A DNA stretch of 64,000 nt, from NCBI RefSeq assembly GCF_026712205.1, contig NZ_JAPPUW010000001.1, forward strand, positions 248,001 through 312,000. Reading direction: 5' to 3'. The stretch comes from Pelomonas aquatica. GTDB lineage: Bacteria; Pseudomonadota; Gammaproteobacteria; Burkholderiales; Burkholderiaceae_C. Under the pieces are notes generated by a model. That model did not search any database. It saw only the letters and a list, made by a program, of their open reading frames with translations, and was not told the DNA's origin. Shown piece after piece: positions 40,723 through 52,780 of this stretch (the stretch's first letter is position 1; each line of letters starts with the position of its first letter). Position numbers and translations under genes: made by a program.

Positions 40723-42087
40723 ATGTACAGGCGGGCGATTCCGCTGTGTGCGCTGGTTCTGTGGCTTGCGTCTCTCACCGGCGCCCAGACGCCTCCCGCT
40801 GCCGCCACCTCGGGCGGCGGGAATGGCGTGGTGTTGTTGAGCGTCGACGGCGCGATCAGCCCGGCCAGCGCCGACTACGCTGAACGCGGGCTGCAACGGG
40901 CGGCCCGGCATGGCGCGGGCTTGGTCGTGTTGCAGCTCGACACGCCAGGCGGCCTCGAAACGTCCATGCGCGCGATCGTCAAGGCGATCCTGGCATCGAC
41001 AGTGCCGGTGGCCACATTCGTCAGCCCGTCGGGCGCGCGGGCCGCCAGCGCCGGCACCTTCATCCTCTACGCGAGCCATGTCGCCGCGATGGCGCCGGCG
41101 ACCACGCTTGGCGCGGCGACGCCGGTCGCGATAGGCATGGCCCCCGAGCCGGCCTCGAGCGCTGCGCCTGCAGCCTCGCCGACTGCGCCACGCACAGCGT
41201 TGGAGGCCAAGCGCGTCAGCGATGCCGCAGCCTACATCCGCTCGCTTGCGCTGCTGCGCCACCGCAACGCCGAATGGGCCGAGCGCGCCGTGCGCGACGC
41301 AGTGAGCCTGTCGTCGTCCGAGGCCTTGTCGCAGCATGTCGTGGAAGTCGTGGCCAGCGACCTGCCGGACCTGCTGCACCAGCTCCACGGTCGCTCGGTG
41401 CAACTGGCCGATGGCCACACCGCGAAGTTGGCCACCGCGGGTGCCCAGGTCGAACATTGGGTACCGGACTGGCGTGACCGCCTGCTGGCCATGGTCGGCG
41501 ACCCCAGCATCGCGGTGCTGTTGCTGATGGTCGGCTTCTACGGCCTGCTGTTCGAGCTCTCCAACCCCGGCCTCATCGTGCCTGGCGTGGCGGGCGGCGT
41601 CTGCCTGCTGCTGGGCCTGTATGGGATGCAAACGCTGCCACTGAGCGGCATCGGCGTCGCCCTGGTCCTGCTCGGCCTGGCCTTCTTCTCTGCCGAGGCT
41701 TTCGTGCCCAGCCACGGCGCGCTGGGGGTCGGCGGGGTCGTGGCGTTCACCCTCGGCGCCCTGATGCTGGTCGACAGCGACGTGCCCGGCTACGGTGTAT
41801 CGCGCCCGCTGATCGCAGGGCTGGCGCTGCTGTCGCTGGCCGCCGTGGGGCTGATGGTCACGTTCGTCGCGCGCCTGCGCAGGCGCCCACCGGTCAGCGG
41901 CGCGGCGGCGATGGTGGGCCTGGTCGGCGAGGTCGTCGAAGCCGACGGGCAGGACGCCTGGGCCCTGCTGCAGGGCGAGCGCTGGCGGGTGCGCACCGAG
42001 CGCGCGCTGCGGCCGGGCGAACGCGTGCGCGTGCTGCTTGTCGACGGCCTCACACTCCGCGTCGCCGTCGAGGAGCCTTCACCATGA
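40723..42087 (+). CDS. NfeD-like membrane serine protease
   Basis: A 454-residue protein with a signal peptide. The N-terminal ClpP-like domain (about residues 35-230) includes [15 protein letters not shown] and the nucleophile region [15 protein letters not shown]. Four or five membrane helices cover about residues 260-390. The last 65 residues form the soluble OB-like NfeD domain ([19 protein letters not shown]). NfeD proteases cleave the C-terminal region of their stomatin partners and help membrane quality control. The stop overlaps the start of the slipin gene. Confidence 0.9.
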   Translation: MYRRAIPLCALVLWLASLTGAQTPPAAATSGGGNGVVLLSVDGAISPASADYAERGLQRAARHGAGLVVLQLDTPGGLETSMRAIVKAILASTVPVATFVSPSGARAASAGTFILYASHVAAMAPATTLGAATPVAIGMAPEPASSAAPAASPTAPRTALEAKRVSDAAAYIRSLALLRHRNAEWAERAVRDAVSLSSSEALSQHVVEVVASDLPDLLHQLHGRSVQLADGHTAKLATAGAQVEHWVPDWRDRLLAMVGDPSIAVLLLMVGFYGLLFELSNPGLIVPGVAGGVCLLLGLYGMQTLPLSGIGVALVLLGLAFFSAEAFVPSHGALGVGGVVAFTLGALMLVDSDVPGYGVSRPLIAGLALLSLAAVGLMVTFVARLRRRPPVSGAAAMVGLVGEVVEADGQDAWALLQGERWRVRTERALRPGERVRVLLVDGLTLRVAVEEPSP

Positions 42088-42863
42088 TCGGAGTCCTCAT
42101 GCTAGCTTTGCTGCTGATCCTGTTGCTGCTCCTGCTGGCGGCGTCGGTGCGTGTGCTGCGTGAGTACGAGCGCGGCGTCGTCTTCATGCTCGGCCGCTTC
42201 CAGGCGGTCAAGGGGCCAGGCCTCGTGCTGCTGATTCCGGCGCTGCAGCAGATGGTGCGCGTGAGCCTGCGGCTGATCGTCATGGACATACCCAAGCAGG
42301 ACGTCATCACGCACGACAACGTCTCGGTCAAGGTCAATGCGGTGCTGTACTTCAAGGTCGTCGACCCGGAGCGCGCCGTGATCCGGGTCGAGAATTTCCT
42401 GATCGCCACCAGCCAGCTTGCGCAGACCACCTTGCGCGCGGTGCTCGGCAAGCACGATCTCGACGCCCTGCTGTCCGAGCGCGACCGCCTCAACCTCGAC
42501 GTGCAGAAGATCCTCGACGCCCAGACCGACTCCTGGGGTATCAAGGTCACCAACGTCGAGATCAAGGACGTCGACATCGACCTGACCATGGTGCGCGCCA
42601 TCGCGCGCCAGGCCGAGGCCGAGCGCGAGCGACGCGCCAAGGTGATTCACGCCGAAGGCGAGCTGCAGGCCTCCACCAAGCTCAGTGAAGCCGCCGAAAT
42701 CCTGGGGCGCCACCCGCAGGCGCTGCAGCTGCGCTACCTCGAGACGCTCACGGTCATCGCCGCCGACAAGAACTCGACCATCGTGTTCCCGCTGCCGCTG
42801 GACATCGTGGGGCCGTTGTTGGAGGCGGCGAAGGGGCGGACTGCGGCGCCGCCCGCTGGCTGA
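42084..42863 (+). CDS. Slipin (SPFH/stomatin family protein)
   Basis: A 259-residue protein with an N-terminal hydrophobic anchor (residues 5-22), then the SPFH domain ([48 protein letters not shown]). An Ala/Glu-rich coiled coil ([20 protein letters not shown]) follows. It forms membrane-bound oligomers and is the usual partner and substrate of NfeD. The ATG overlaps the NfeD stop. Confidence 0.93.
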   Translation: MIGVLMLALLLILLLLLLAASVRVLREYERGVVFMLGRFQAVKGPGLVLLIPALQQMVRVSLRLIVMDIPKQDVITHDNVSVKVNAVLYFKVVDPERAVIRVENFLIATSQLAQTTLRAVLGKHDLDALLSERDRLNLDVQKILDAQTDSWGIKVTNVEIKDVDIDLTMVRAIARQAEAERERRAKVIHAEGELQASTKLSEAAEILGRHPQALQLRYLETLTVIAADKNSTIVFPLPLDIVGPLLEAAKGRTAAPPAG

Positions 42864-42924
42864 TGGGCAAGCACCGCAACCGGGTGAGCGAAGGCGAAAT
42901 GAGGGAAGCCCCCCCGCGCCGGCC

Positions 42925-43725
42925 CTAGCCGCCAAGCAGGCGCATCAGCGCGGGGCGCGGCGCGTCCGCGAGCGCGGCGCGTTCGTCGGCCTCGTCCTTC
43001 AGCGCGATGCCGCTCAGCTGGCGCGTTCGCGCCGCGCGCAGCAGCGCATGCAGCTTGGCCGCCGCGGCGAGCGGGGACAGGCCTTCGGGCCGCACGTTGG
43101 AGATGCAGTTGCGCTCCGCGTCGACCAGGCCGACGCGCGGCGCCCAGCTGAAGTAGAGCCCCAGGCTGTCCGGCGCCGACAGCCCCGGGCGCTCGCCGAT
43201 CAGCACGACGACGCAGCGCGCCCGCAGCAGCGCGCCGGCCTCGTCGCCCAGGGCCACGCGGGCCTGGGTCGCGACGACGGGCGGCGCCCAGGTCCAGCCG
43301 CCTTCGGCCAGCAGCCGCTCGCGCAGCGCGGCAAACAGCGGCAGGGCCTGGCGCTGCAGGGCGAGGGCCGAGAGGCCGTCGGCCAGCACGAAGGCGAGAT
43401 CGGCCGGCGGCAGCCGCAGCGCCGCCAGCTGCGCGGCGCTGGCCGCGTCCAGCCGGCGGCCGAGGTCGGGGCGCTGCAGATAGGTCGCACGGTCCGGCGC
43501 GCGGCTGTGCACCCGCAGCGGCGCCTCGCCCAGCGCGTGCAGGCCGGCCAGCAGTGCGCCCACGTCCAGCGGCGCCTGCACCGCGTCCCGCGCCTCGGCA
43601 TGGGCCTGCTGGAAGGCGAGGTGGGCGGCGGTCGGCAGGCTGGCGCCGGCACGGCCCAGCGCGATGCGGGCGGCCGTGTAGCGGCGCAGGCCGGCCCAGG
43701 GCTGGTCGACGACGGGCGGCTTCAT
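42925..43725 (-). CDS. eutC: Ethanolamine ammonia-lyase small subunit
   Basis: A 266-residue subunit of the adenosylcobalamin-dependent lyase that turns ethanolamine into acetaldehyde and ammonia. It has the family features RYTAARIALGRAG, DRATYLQRPDLGRRL, FVLADGLSALAL, VVVLIGERPGLS and NCISNVRPEGL. The ATG overlaps the eutB stop, so the two subunits are coupled. There are no microcompartment genes. Confidence 0.95.
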   Translation of the reverse strand: MKPPVVDQPWAGLRRYTAARIALGRAGASLPTAAHLAFQQAHAEARDAVQAPLDVGALLAGLHALGEAPLRVHSRAPDRATYLQRPDLGRRLDAASAAQLAALRLPPADLAFVLADGLSALALQRQALPLFAALRERLLAEGGWTWAPPVVATQARVALGDEAGALLRARCVVVLIGERPGLSAPDSLGLYFSWAPRVGLVDAERNCISNVRPEGLSPLAAAAKLHALLRAARTRQLSGIALKDEADERAALADAPRPALMRLLGG

Positions 43726-45086
43726 GACGCGGCCAGCAGCGCGGCAAAACGCTCGGGCAGGGCCTCGGCCAGCGCCAGCCGGCCATCGAAGATGCCGGTG
43801 CGCTGCAGCCAGGCCTCGAACTCCGGCGCCGGCCTCAAGCCCAGCAGGCGGCGCATCGCCAATGCGTCGTGGAAGCTGGTGCTCTGGTAGCCGAGCATGA
43901 TGTCGTCCGAGCCCGGCACGCCCATGATGTAGTTGCAGCCGGCCGCGCACAGCAGCGTGAGCAGGCCGTCGAGGTCGTCGACGTCGGCCTCGGCATGGTT
44001 GGTGAAGCAGACGTCCACGCCCATCGGCAGGCCCAGCAATTTGCCGCAGCAGTGGTCTTCCAGGCCGGCGCGCAGGATCTGCTTGCCGTCGAACAGGTAT
44101 TCCGGCCCGATGAAGCCGACGACGCTGTTGACCAGCAGGGGCTCGAAGCGCCGCGCGACCGCATAGGCCCGGCATTCCAGCGTCTGCTGGTCGCAGCCGT
44201 GGTGGGCACCGCCGGACAGCGCGCTGCCCTGGCCGGTCTCGAAATACATGACCTGCCGGCCGCCGCGGCCGAGCGCCAGCGCCGCCTGCCGGGCTTCTTC
44301 CAGCAGGCCGAGCGTGATGCCGAAGCCGGCGTTGGCCGCCTCGGTGCCGGCGATGGACTGGAAGACCAGGTCCACCGGCGCGCCGCGCTCGATGGCGGCC
44401 AGCGTCGTCGTCACATGCGTCAGCACGCAGCTCTGCGTCGGGATCTCGTGGCGGGCGATGACGGCGTCCAGCATCTGCACGAGGCGCATGACCTGGGGCA
44501 GGTTGTCGGTCGCGGGGTTGATGCCGATGACCGCGTCGCCCGCGCCCATCAGCAGGCCGTCGAGCAGGCTGGCCGCGATGCCGGCCTCGTCGTCGGTCGG
44601 GTGGTTGGGCTGCAGCCGCGTGGCCAGCCGCCCGCGCAGGCCCAGCGTGCTGCGGAAACGCGTGACGACCTCGCAGCGGCGCGCGATCAGCATCAGGTCC
44701 TGCACGCGGCAGAGCTTGCTGACGGCGGCGGCCATCTCGGGCGTCAGGCCGGCGGCGATGTCAGTCGGCTCCACCGCCTCGGCCAGCAGCGCGTCGCGCA
44801 GGCCGCCCACGGTCAGGTGCGAGATCGGCGCGAAGGCCGCGGCGTCATGCGTGTCGACGATGAGGCGGGTCACCGCGTCGCTCTCGTAGGGCACGACGGC
44901 CTCGTTCAGCAAGGCCTTCAGCGGCAGGTCGGCCAGGGCCAGCTGCGCCGCGACGCGCTCACGCGCATGGGCCGCGGCCACGCCGGCCAGTTCGTCGCCC
45001 GAGCGCCGCGGGCTGGCCTTGGCGAGCAGCGTGCGCAGGTCGGCGAAATGGAAGCGTTCGCCGCCGAAGGTGTGGGCGTGGGCCAT
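43722..45086 (-). CDS. eutB: Ethanolamine ammonia-lyase large subunit
   Basis: A 454-residue catalytic subunit of normal length. Recognisable segments are RLQPNHPTDDEAGI, GDAVIGINPATD, YFETGQGSALS, HHGCDQQTLECRAYA and MGVDVCFTNHAEAD, which line the TIM-barrel active site and the cobalamin contact. It lies 48 bases downstream of a LysR gene and is coupled to eutC. No eutA reactivase, eat permease or aldehyde dehydrogenase is adjacent, so those steps must be encoded elsewhere. Confidence 0.96.
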   Translation of the reverse strand: MAHAHTFGGERFHFADLRTLLAKASPRRSGDELAGVAAAHARERVAAQLALADLPLKALLNEAVVPYESDAVTRLIVDTHDAAAFAPISHLTVGGLRDALLAEAVEPTDIAAGLTPEMAAAVSKLCRVQDLMLIARRCEVVTRFRSTLGLRGRLATRLQPNHPTDDEAGIAASLLDGLLMGAGDAVIGINPATDNLPQVMRLVQMLDAVIARHEIPTQSCVLTHVTTTLAAIERGAPVDLVFQSIAGTEAANAGFGITLGLLEEARQAALALGRGGRQVMYFETGQGSALSGGAHHGCDQQTLECRAYAVARRFEPLLVNSVVGFIGPEYLFDGKQILRAGLEDHCCGKLLGLPMGVDVCFTNHAEADVDDLDGLLTLLCAAGCNYIMGVPGSDDIMLGYQSTSFHDALAMRRLLGLRPAPEFEAWLQRTGIFDGRLALAEALPERFAALLAAS

Positions 45087-45134
45087 CGCCGCAGTGTGCG
45101 CCGCGGCCGCGGCGGCTGCATGACAAAACGGTGA

Positions 45135-46016
45135 TCAGACCCAGGTCTGCGCCACCGCATCCCGCACCGCCGCCACGGCCGGCACGGCGAGCGCCGCCGG
45201 ACTGCTGATCCAGCAGAACCAGGTCGGCGCCGACCAGCCCGGCCAGATGCGGCCCTGGCCCGCCTCCTCCATCAGCGCGGCCTGGTCGCGCCGCATCATG
45301 CCGGCGCCCATGCCGGCGGCCACCATGCTGCGCACCGAGACCTCGGTGTCGGCCGTCAGGCCCACCTCCAGCGGCGTGCCGGCCTGGGCGAACAGGCGCT
45401 CCTGGTGGGCGCGCAGGCCGCAGTCGGGCGGCGTGGTCACCCAGGGCAGGGCGGCGAGGCCGCCCAGGTCGGGCGGCAGGCCGTGGTTCAGCAGCAGGCG
45501 CTGCGGCACGACGGGCACGATCTCGGCGACCTGCAGGCGGCGCAGCTCCAGGCCCTCGATCTCCGCGTGCTCGTGCAGCACGCAGGCGCAGTCCAGCTCG
45601 CCGCGGCGCACGGCGGCGATCGCGCGCAGCGACACCAACTGCTGCAGCTGCAGCTGCACGCCCGGGTGGTGCTCGGCCAGGTGCACGAAGACCTCGCCCA
45701 GGCGCAGGGCCACCGCGTCGCTGACCGTGGCCATGCGCACCTGGCCGCGCGCCTCGCCGCGGATCTGCGCGGCCGCCGCCTGCATGCCCTGGGCCGCGGC
45801 GAGCGTGCGCCGGGCCTCGGCCAGCAGGCGCTCGCCGGCGGCCGTCAGCGCCATGCCGCGCGCGCTGCGCTCGAACAGCTTCACGCCGAACTCGTCCTCC
45901 AGGGCCTTGAGCTGGGCGCTGACGGCCGGCGGGCTCGTGAACACGCGCTCGGCGGCGCGGGTCAGATTGCCCTCGGTCGCCACGGCAACAAAGGTCTTGA
46001 GCTGGTAGATCTCCAT
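45135..46016 (-). CDS. LysR family regulator, probably of eutBC
   Basis: A 293-residue regulator with a winged helix at residues 1-60 (LKTFVAVATEGNLTRAAERVFTSPPAVSAQLKALE) and a periplasmic-binding-like effector domain from about residue 90. The start at 46016 gives MEIYQLKTF. An ATG three codons earlier is possible. It is upstream of eutB on the same strand and divergent from an EamA exporter gene, so it may control either or both. That it responds to ethanolamine is inferred. Confidence 0.88.
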   Translation of the reverse strand: MEIYQLKTFVAVATEGNLTRAAERVFTSPPAVSAQLKALEDEFGVKLFERSARGMALTAAGERLLAEARRTLAAAQGMQAAAAQIRGEARGQVRMATVSDAVALRLGEVFVHLAEHHPGVQLQLQQLVSLRAIAAVRRGELDCACVLHEHAEIEGLELRRLQVAEIVPVVPQRLLLNHGLPPDLGGLAALPWVTTPPDCGLRAHQERLFAQAGTPLEVGLTADTEVSVRSMVAAGMGAGMMRRDQAALMEEAGQGRIWPGWSAPTWFCWISSPAALAVPAVAAVRDAVAQTWV

Positions 46017-46148
46017 GGCCGGCATTCTGCGCAGCGCCCGCGCCGGGCGGGTGCGGATTTTCCGAACGGGGCGGTCGGCCGAAACGAATGGACCCGTGCG
46101 AACGCTGCAACCACAGTGAGGGCATCGACATCCGCCAGGAGCCCTTCC

Positions 46149-47090
46149 ATGACCGCCAACACCAAACCCGGCGCCATAACAGCGCTGCTGTTCGCCACCA
46201 CCGCCTGGGGCAGCCTCTTCCTGATTGGCAAACCCGTCGTCGCCCGGCTCGACCCGGCCTGGTTCACGCTGCTGCGCTACACGCTGGCCACGGCCCTGCT
46301 CGTCTTGCTGGTGCAGCTGGCCGGCGACCGGCCCTGGGCCAAGCTGCGCCGCCACGCGCTGCGCCACAGCCTGGTCGGCCTGGCGGGCTACGGCCTGTTC
46401 AGCATCCTCGTCTTCCAGGGGCTGAAACTGTCGCTGCCCTCGCACGGCTCGGTCATCATGGCCACCATGCCCTTCACGACGCTGGCGCTGCGCTGGGCGC
46501 TCGACGGCCGGCGCCCGCCGCTGCGCGCCGTGGCCGGCGCCGCCCTGGCCCTGGCCGGCGTGGCCACCGTGGCCCACCTGATCGGGCATGCCGGTGAGGT
46601 CAACGGCCGCGTGCTGCTGGGCGACGCCATCACGCTGGCCGGCACGCTGGGCTGGGTGCTCTACACCCGCAACGCCGCCAGGCTGCCCGACCACAGCCCG
46701 CTGGAGTACACCGCGCTGACGGCCGTCGCCGCCCTGCCCTGGCTGGCGCTGGGCACCGTGGCGGCCACGCTGCTGGGCCTGATCGACGCGCCCTCGCCTG
46801 CGCTGCTGCTGGGCCTGGCGCCGAAGCTGGCCTATATCGCCCTCGTGCCCACCGTGGCCGCGGCCCTGGCCTTCAATGCCGGCGTGCGCAAGCTCGGCGC
46901 GCCGATGGGAACGCTGTTCCTGAACATGGTGCCGGTGTCGGTCATCGCCGTGCGCGCCGTGCTGGGCGAGGCGCCGCATGCCAGCGAGATCGCCGGCGCC
47001 GCCCTCGTCGGCCTGGGCCTGGCACTGACCGTGTGGACGCCCGCGCCGGCCCGCCTGCCGCAGGCCCGCACCGCGCCCTGCGCCAACTGA
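46149..47090 (+). CDS. EamA/DMT family transporter
   Basis: A 313-residue inner-membrane protein with ten predicted helices and two EamA repeats (LFATTAWGSLFLIGKPV, and later AITLAGTLGWVLYTRNAA). The family exports amino acids, nucleosides or metabolites. AGGAG lies just before the ATG at 46149. It is divergent from the LysR gene, which often regulates such a neighbour. The substrate is unknown. Confidence 0.88.
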   Translation: MTANTKPGAITALLFATTAWGSLFLIGKPVVARLDPAWFTLLRYTLATALLVLLVQLAGDRPWAKLRRHALRHSLVGLAGYGLFSILVFQGLKLSLPSHGSVIMATMPFTTLALRWALDGRRPPLRAVAGAALALAGVATVAHLIGHAGEVNGRVLLGDAITLAGTLGWVLYTRNAARLPDHSPLEYTALTAVAALPWLALGTVAATLLGLIDAPSPALLLGLAPKLAYIALVPTVAAALAFNAGVRKLGAPMGTLFLNMVPVSVIAVRAVLGEAPHASEIAGAALVGLGLALTVWTPAPARLPQARTAPCAN

Positions 47091-47146
47091 ACGGATCGGC
47101 CGCCCTCAACGGGCTGTCACGCCGCGGGCCTAGGCTGCGCGGCTCG

Positions 47147-48010
47147 ATGTTGTCGCCCGTTGCCGATCTCCCGCCCTGGGCCTGGGGCCTTCTCGCCTGG
47201 ATTGCCCTGCTGGCCGCCCTCACCGGCCTGCAGGGCAGGCTGCTGTTCGGCCGCACCTGGCGCATCCGCCGCACCGACCCCGGCCCCGCCGCCGCGAGGC
47301 GCCGCAGCCGCGCCGTCTGGCTGGAGCGGCCCGGCGGCGTGCTGCTGCAGGGCTGGCTGACCGTGCCCGTCGACGCCGCGCCGCGCCGCCTGCTGCTGTG
47401 GTTCGGCGGGCGCAACGAGCATGTTGCCTGGACGCCCGACCTCGCCGGCTGGCTGCCCGACGACTGCGCGCTGCTGGCCTTCAACTACCGCGGCCTCGGC
47501 GGCAGCGGCGGCTGGCCCTCCGAGGCCGCCTGCGTGGCCGACGCCGAGGCCATGGCCGACTGGGGCCTGGAGCACCTCGACCTGCCGCACGACGCCCTGC
47601 ACCTGGCCGGCCGCAGCCTGGGCAGCGGCGTGGCCATGCAGCTGGCCGCGCGCCTGGCCGCCGCGGGCGAGGCGCCCGCCAGCGTGGCCCTCATCACGCC
47701 CTTCAAGAGCCTGCGCGCCGTGCTGGAGCGCAGCCCGGTGCTGGCGCCGCTGACGCCGCTGCTGCGCTCGCCGCTGGACTCCATCACCGCCGCGCGGGCG
47801 CTGAACTGCGCGGTGCTGGTGCTGCTGGCCGAGCACGACCGCCAGGTGCCGCATGCGCATTCGCATGCGCTTGTGCGCGCGCTGCGGGCGGGCGGCTGCA
47901 CGGTGACCGTGCAGCGCCTGGCTGGGACAAATCACCGGAGCCTGGCGCGGACGCCGGAGGCGATGCAGCGACTGGGGGGCTGGTTGCTGGAGGAGTCGGC
48001 GGCGCGCTGA
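47147..48010 (+). CDS. Membrane-anchored alpha/beta hydrolase
   Basis: A 287-residue protein with one N-terminal helix (residues 10-28) and an alpha/beta hydrolase domain: LLLWFGGRNEH, FNYRGLGGSGGWPS, nucleophile Ser in GRSLGSGVAM, Asp in LAEHDRQVP and His in GTNHRSL. This resembles the BEM46/YfhR family, whose substrates are unknown. It lies 56 bases after the transporter gene and may be read with it. Confidence 0.82.
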   Translation: MLSPVADLPPWAWGLLAWIALLAALTGLQGRLLFGRTWRIRRTDPGPAAARRRSRAVWLERPGGVLLQGWLTVPVDAAPRRLLLWFGGRNEHVAWTPDLAGWLPDDCALLAFNYRGLGGSGGWPSEAACVADAEAMADWGLEHLDLPHDALHLAGRSLGSGVAMQLAARLAAAGEAPASVALITPFKSLRAVLERSPVLAPLTPLLRSPLDSITAARALNCAVLVLLAEHDRQVPHAHSHALVRALRAGGCTVTVQRLAGTNHRSLARTPEAMQRLGGWLLEESAAR

Positions 48011-48035
48011 AGAAAGCGTTGCGCGGCCCTGGTAT

Positions 48036-48299
48036 ATGCGACTGAACACGGGCCTGGCGAAGAAGCCGCCGGAGTGCCTGGAGTACATCCTCGTACACGA
48101 GCCGGCCCATCTGCTGGAGCGGACGCACAACGCGCGCTTCGTCGGGCTAATGGATCTGTACCTGCCGCACTGGCAGCACCTGCGCCGTCAACTCAGGCAG
48201 CTGCCGGTTCGACACGAGGACTGGGCGTACCGAATCAGAGGGATTCCAGCTCGCCGAGCATGCGCTGAAGCGGCCCGGCCACGATGCCCCAGACGATGA
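48036..48299 (+). pseudogene. Fragment of a YgjP-type metal-dependent hydrolase
   Basis: Only the C-terminal 65 residues of the YgjP/DUF45 family remain: RLNTGLAKKPPECLEYILVHE with the HExxH motif kept as HEPAH, then HNARFVGLMD and LPVRHEDWAY, the normal family ending. The first two thirds of the protein are missing upstream, where the hydrolase gene ends. The family stop is lost too: the frame runs about 20 codons further, antisense into hepT. It is probably a remnant left by a rearrangement. Confidence 0.7.
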
Positions 48300-48564
48300 C
48301 ATCGTCGATCTCCGCATAGCCGTGGGCCAGCTGATTTCGCAGGGCTACGGCTTGATTCAGATCGGCAATGCGCGAGGCCAGGCTTGAATCGAGCTGCCTC
48401 AAGCGACCCAGCGCTTCGCCGAGGATCAGGAATTGGCGCTCGACGGCGGCGCGCAGCAGTTCGTCGCCCAGGTAGTCGTGCAGCGTCTTGCCGGCCGTGA
48501 ACCGCAACGCCCGTGCCGCGGCCTCCTTGGCATCCCAGATGTACTTGCGCAACTCAGGCGCCAT
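48235..48564 (-). CDS. hepT: HepT-type HEPN RNase toxin
   Basis: A 109-residue, all-helical HEPN protein with the catalytic Rx4HxY motif RNQLAHGY near residue 77 and ILGEALGRL in the preceding helix. HepT toxins cut RNA and are silenced when the partner MntA adenylates the Tyr of this motif. The gene overlaps mntA by eleven bases. Its stop falls at the break point of the ygjP fragment. Confidence 0.9.
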   Translation of the reverse strand: MAPELRKYIWDAKEAAARALRFTAGKTLHDYLGDELLRAAVERQFLILGEALGRLRQLDSSLASRIADLNQAVALRNQLAHGYAEIDDVIVWGIVAGPLQRMLGELESL

Positions 48565-48868
48565 AGACCGGCTGGCGCTCGGCGCTGACCCGTTGCTTGA
48601 AGTACGGGTTGCGGATGGCCCGCTCCACGACCAGATCCACCGGCCGTGCGAACAGCTGCTCCAGGCCCTGCTTCAACGCAAAGAAGGCCTCGGCGTAGCG
48701 CACGGGGGGAAGTTCCTCGAACACGACGAGGAAATCGAGATCGCTGGACTTGTCATTGAAGTCATCGCGAACGGCCGAACCGAAGAGGTCCAGCCGCCGC
48801 GCGTGCGCCTGCCGGCACAAGGCTGCGATGGCATCGCGCCGTTCGGTCACAAGGGCTGGAACTTGCAT
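48554..48868 (-). CDS. mntA: MntA-type nucleotidyltransferase antitoxin
   Basis: A 104-residue minimal nucleotidyltransferase. The signature LFGSAVRDDFNDKSSDLDFLVVF has the GS motif and the paired metal-binding Asp residues. It should adenylate HepT. The ATG at 48868 (MQVPALV) is chosen: an upstream ATG would overlap gyrB and adds no conserved residues. It begins 31 bases after the gyrB stop, so it may be read from the gyrB transcript. Confidence 0.88.
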   Translation of the reverse strand: MQVPALVTERRDAIAALCRQAHARRLDLFGSAVRDDFNDKSSDLDFLVVFEELPPVRYAEAFFALKQGLEQLFARPVDLVVERAIRNPYFKQRVSAERQPVYGA

Positions 48869-48899
48869 GAGCGGATTCAAGCCGTTGCGAGCGCCGACG

Positions 48900-51519
<2,620 letters not shown>

Positions 51520-51530
<11 letters not shown>

Positions 51531-52632
51531 TAGGCATGACCACGTACTTGAAGCCGGTCGTGTCGGGGATGGTCAGCAGCGCGCTGGAGGCGCTGTCGTT
51601 GAGGTCGATGCAGACCATGTCCTGGTTCATATTGCCCAGGGCGTCCATCAGATAGGTCACGTTGAAGCCGGTCTCGATCTTGTCGCCGCCGTAGTCGATC
51701 TCGATCTCTTCCTTGGCCTCTTCCTGCTCGGCGTTGCTGGACGCGATGGACAGCAGGCCCGGCTCGAAGGTCAGGCGCACGGCCTTGAACTTCTCGCTCG
51801 TCAGGATGGCGGCGCGCTGCAGGCTGGACAGCAGCGGCGCGCGGCCGAGCGTCAGGCGGAACTTGTGGTTCTTGGGGATGACGCGGTTGTAGTCGGGGAA
51901 CTTGCCCTCGACCAGCTTGGTCACGAACTCCATGCCGCTGAAGCTGAACTTGGCCTGGTTGCCGGCGAAGCGCATCTCGATGGCCTCGTCGTCCTTGCCG
52001 TCCTTCAAGAGGCGCTGCAGCTCCAGCACGGTCTTGCGCGGCAGGATGACTTCCTGCTTGGGGATGTCGGTGTCCAGCTCGGCCTGGGCCAGAGCCAGGC
52101 GGTGGCCGTCGGTGGCGACCAGCGTCAGGTTCCTGCCCTCGGCGACGAACAGGATGCCGTTGAGGTAGTAGCGGATGTCGTGCACCGCCATCGCGAAGTG
52201 GACCTGGTTGATCAGGCCCTTCAGCGCCTTCTGCGGCACGCTGAACGCGGGGCCGAAGTCGGCGGCTTCCTGCACCAGCGGGAAGTCGTCGGCCGGCAGG
52301 GTCTGCAGCGTGAAGCGGCTCTTGCCGCCCTGCAGGGTCATCTTGTTCTGGTTGCTCGTCAGGCTGACGGTCTGGTCGGCCGGCATGGAGCGCAGGATGT
52401 CGATGAGCTTACGCGCGCCGACCGTGGTCTGCAGGTTGCCGGCGTCGCCGTCGAACTGGACCGTCGTGCGCACCTGGATCTCGAGGTCGCTGGTCGTGAG
52501 CTCCACCTGGTTGCCGGTCTTGCGGATCAGCACATTGGCCAGGATCGGCAGCGTGTGGCGCCGCTCGACGATGCCGGACACCGCCTGCAGCGCGCCGAGC
52601 ACCTGATCCTGGGGAGCTTTCAAAACGATCAT
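51520..52632 (-). CDS. dnaN: DNA polymerase III beta subunit (sliding clamp)
   Basis: A 370-residue clamp, normal in length, with the three-domain beta-clamp layout (MIVLKAPQDQVLGALQAVSGIVERRHTLPIL at the start, broken here by domain 2 DFPLVQEAADF, and the C-terminal MPMRI that forms the partner-binding pocket edge). It tethers polymerase III to DNA. It lies 148 bases downstream of dnaA in the classic order. Confidence 0.97.
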
Positions 52633-52780
52633 GGGGGCCTCTTGGAGGAGAGATTTCGGTGGGGCTCACGCCCTAAACCGCGCGCGCGCGTGAAGCTGCG
52701 ATTGTCGCCCGGAAAGGGTGCGCTGCCAGGCAGCAGGGCTGTTCTGAAGGCTACGGGTCAACCCGTAGCGGCGACGATCG

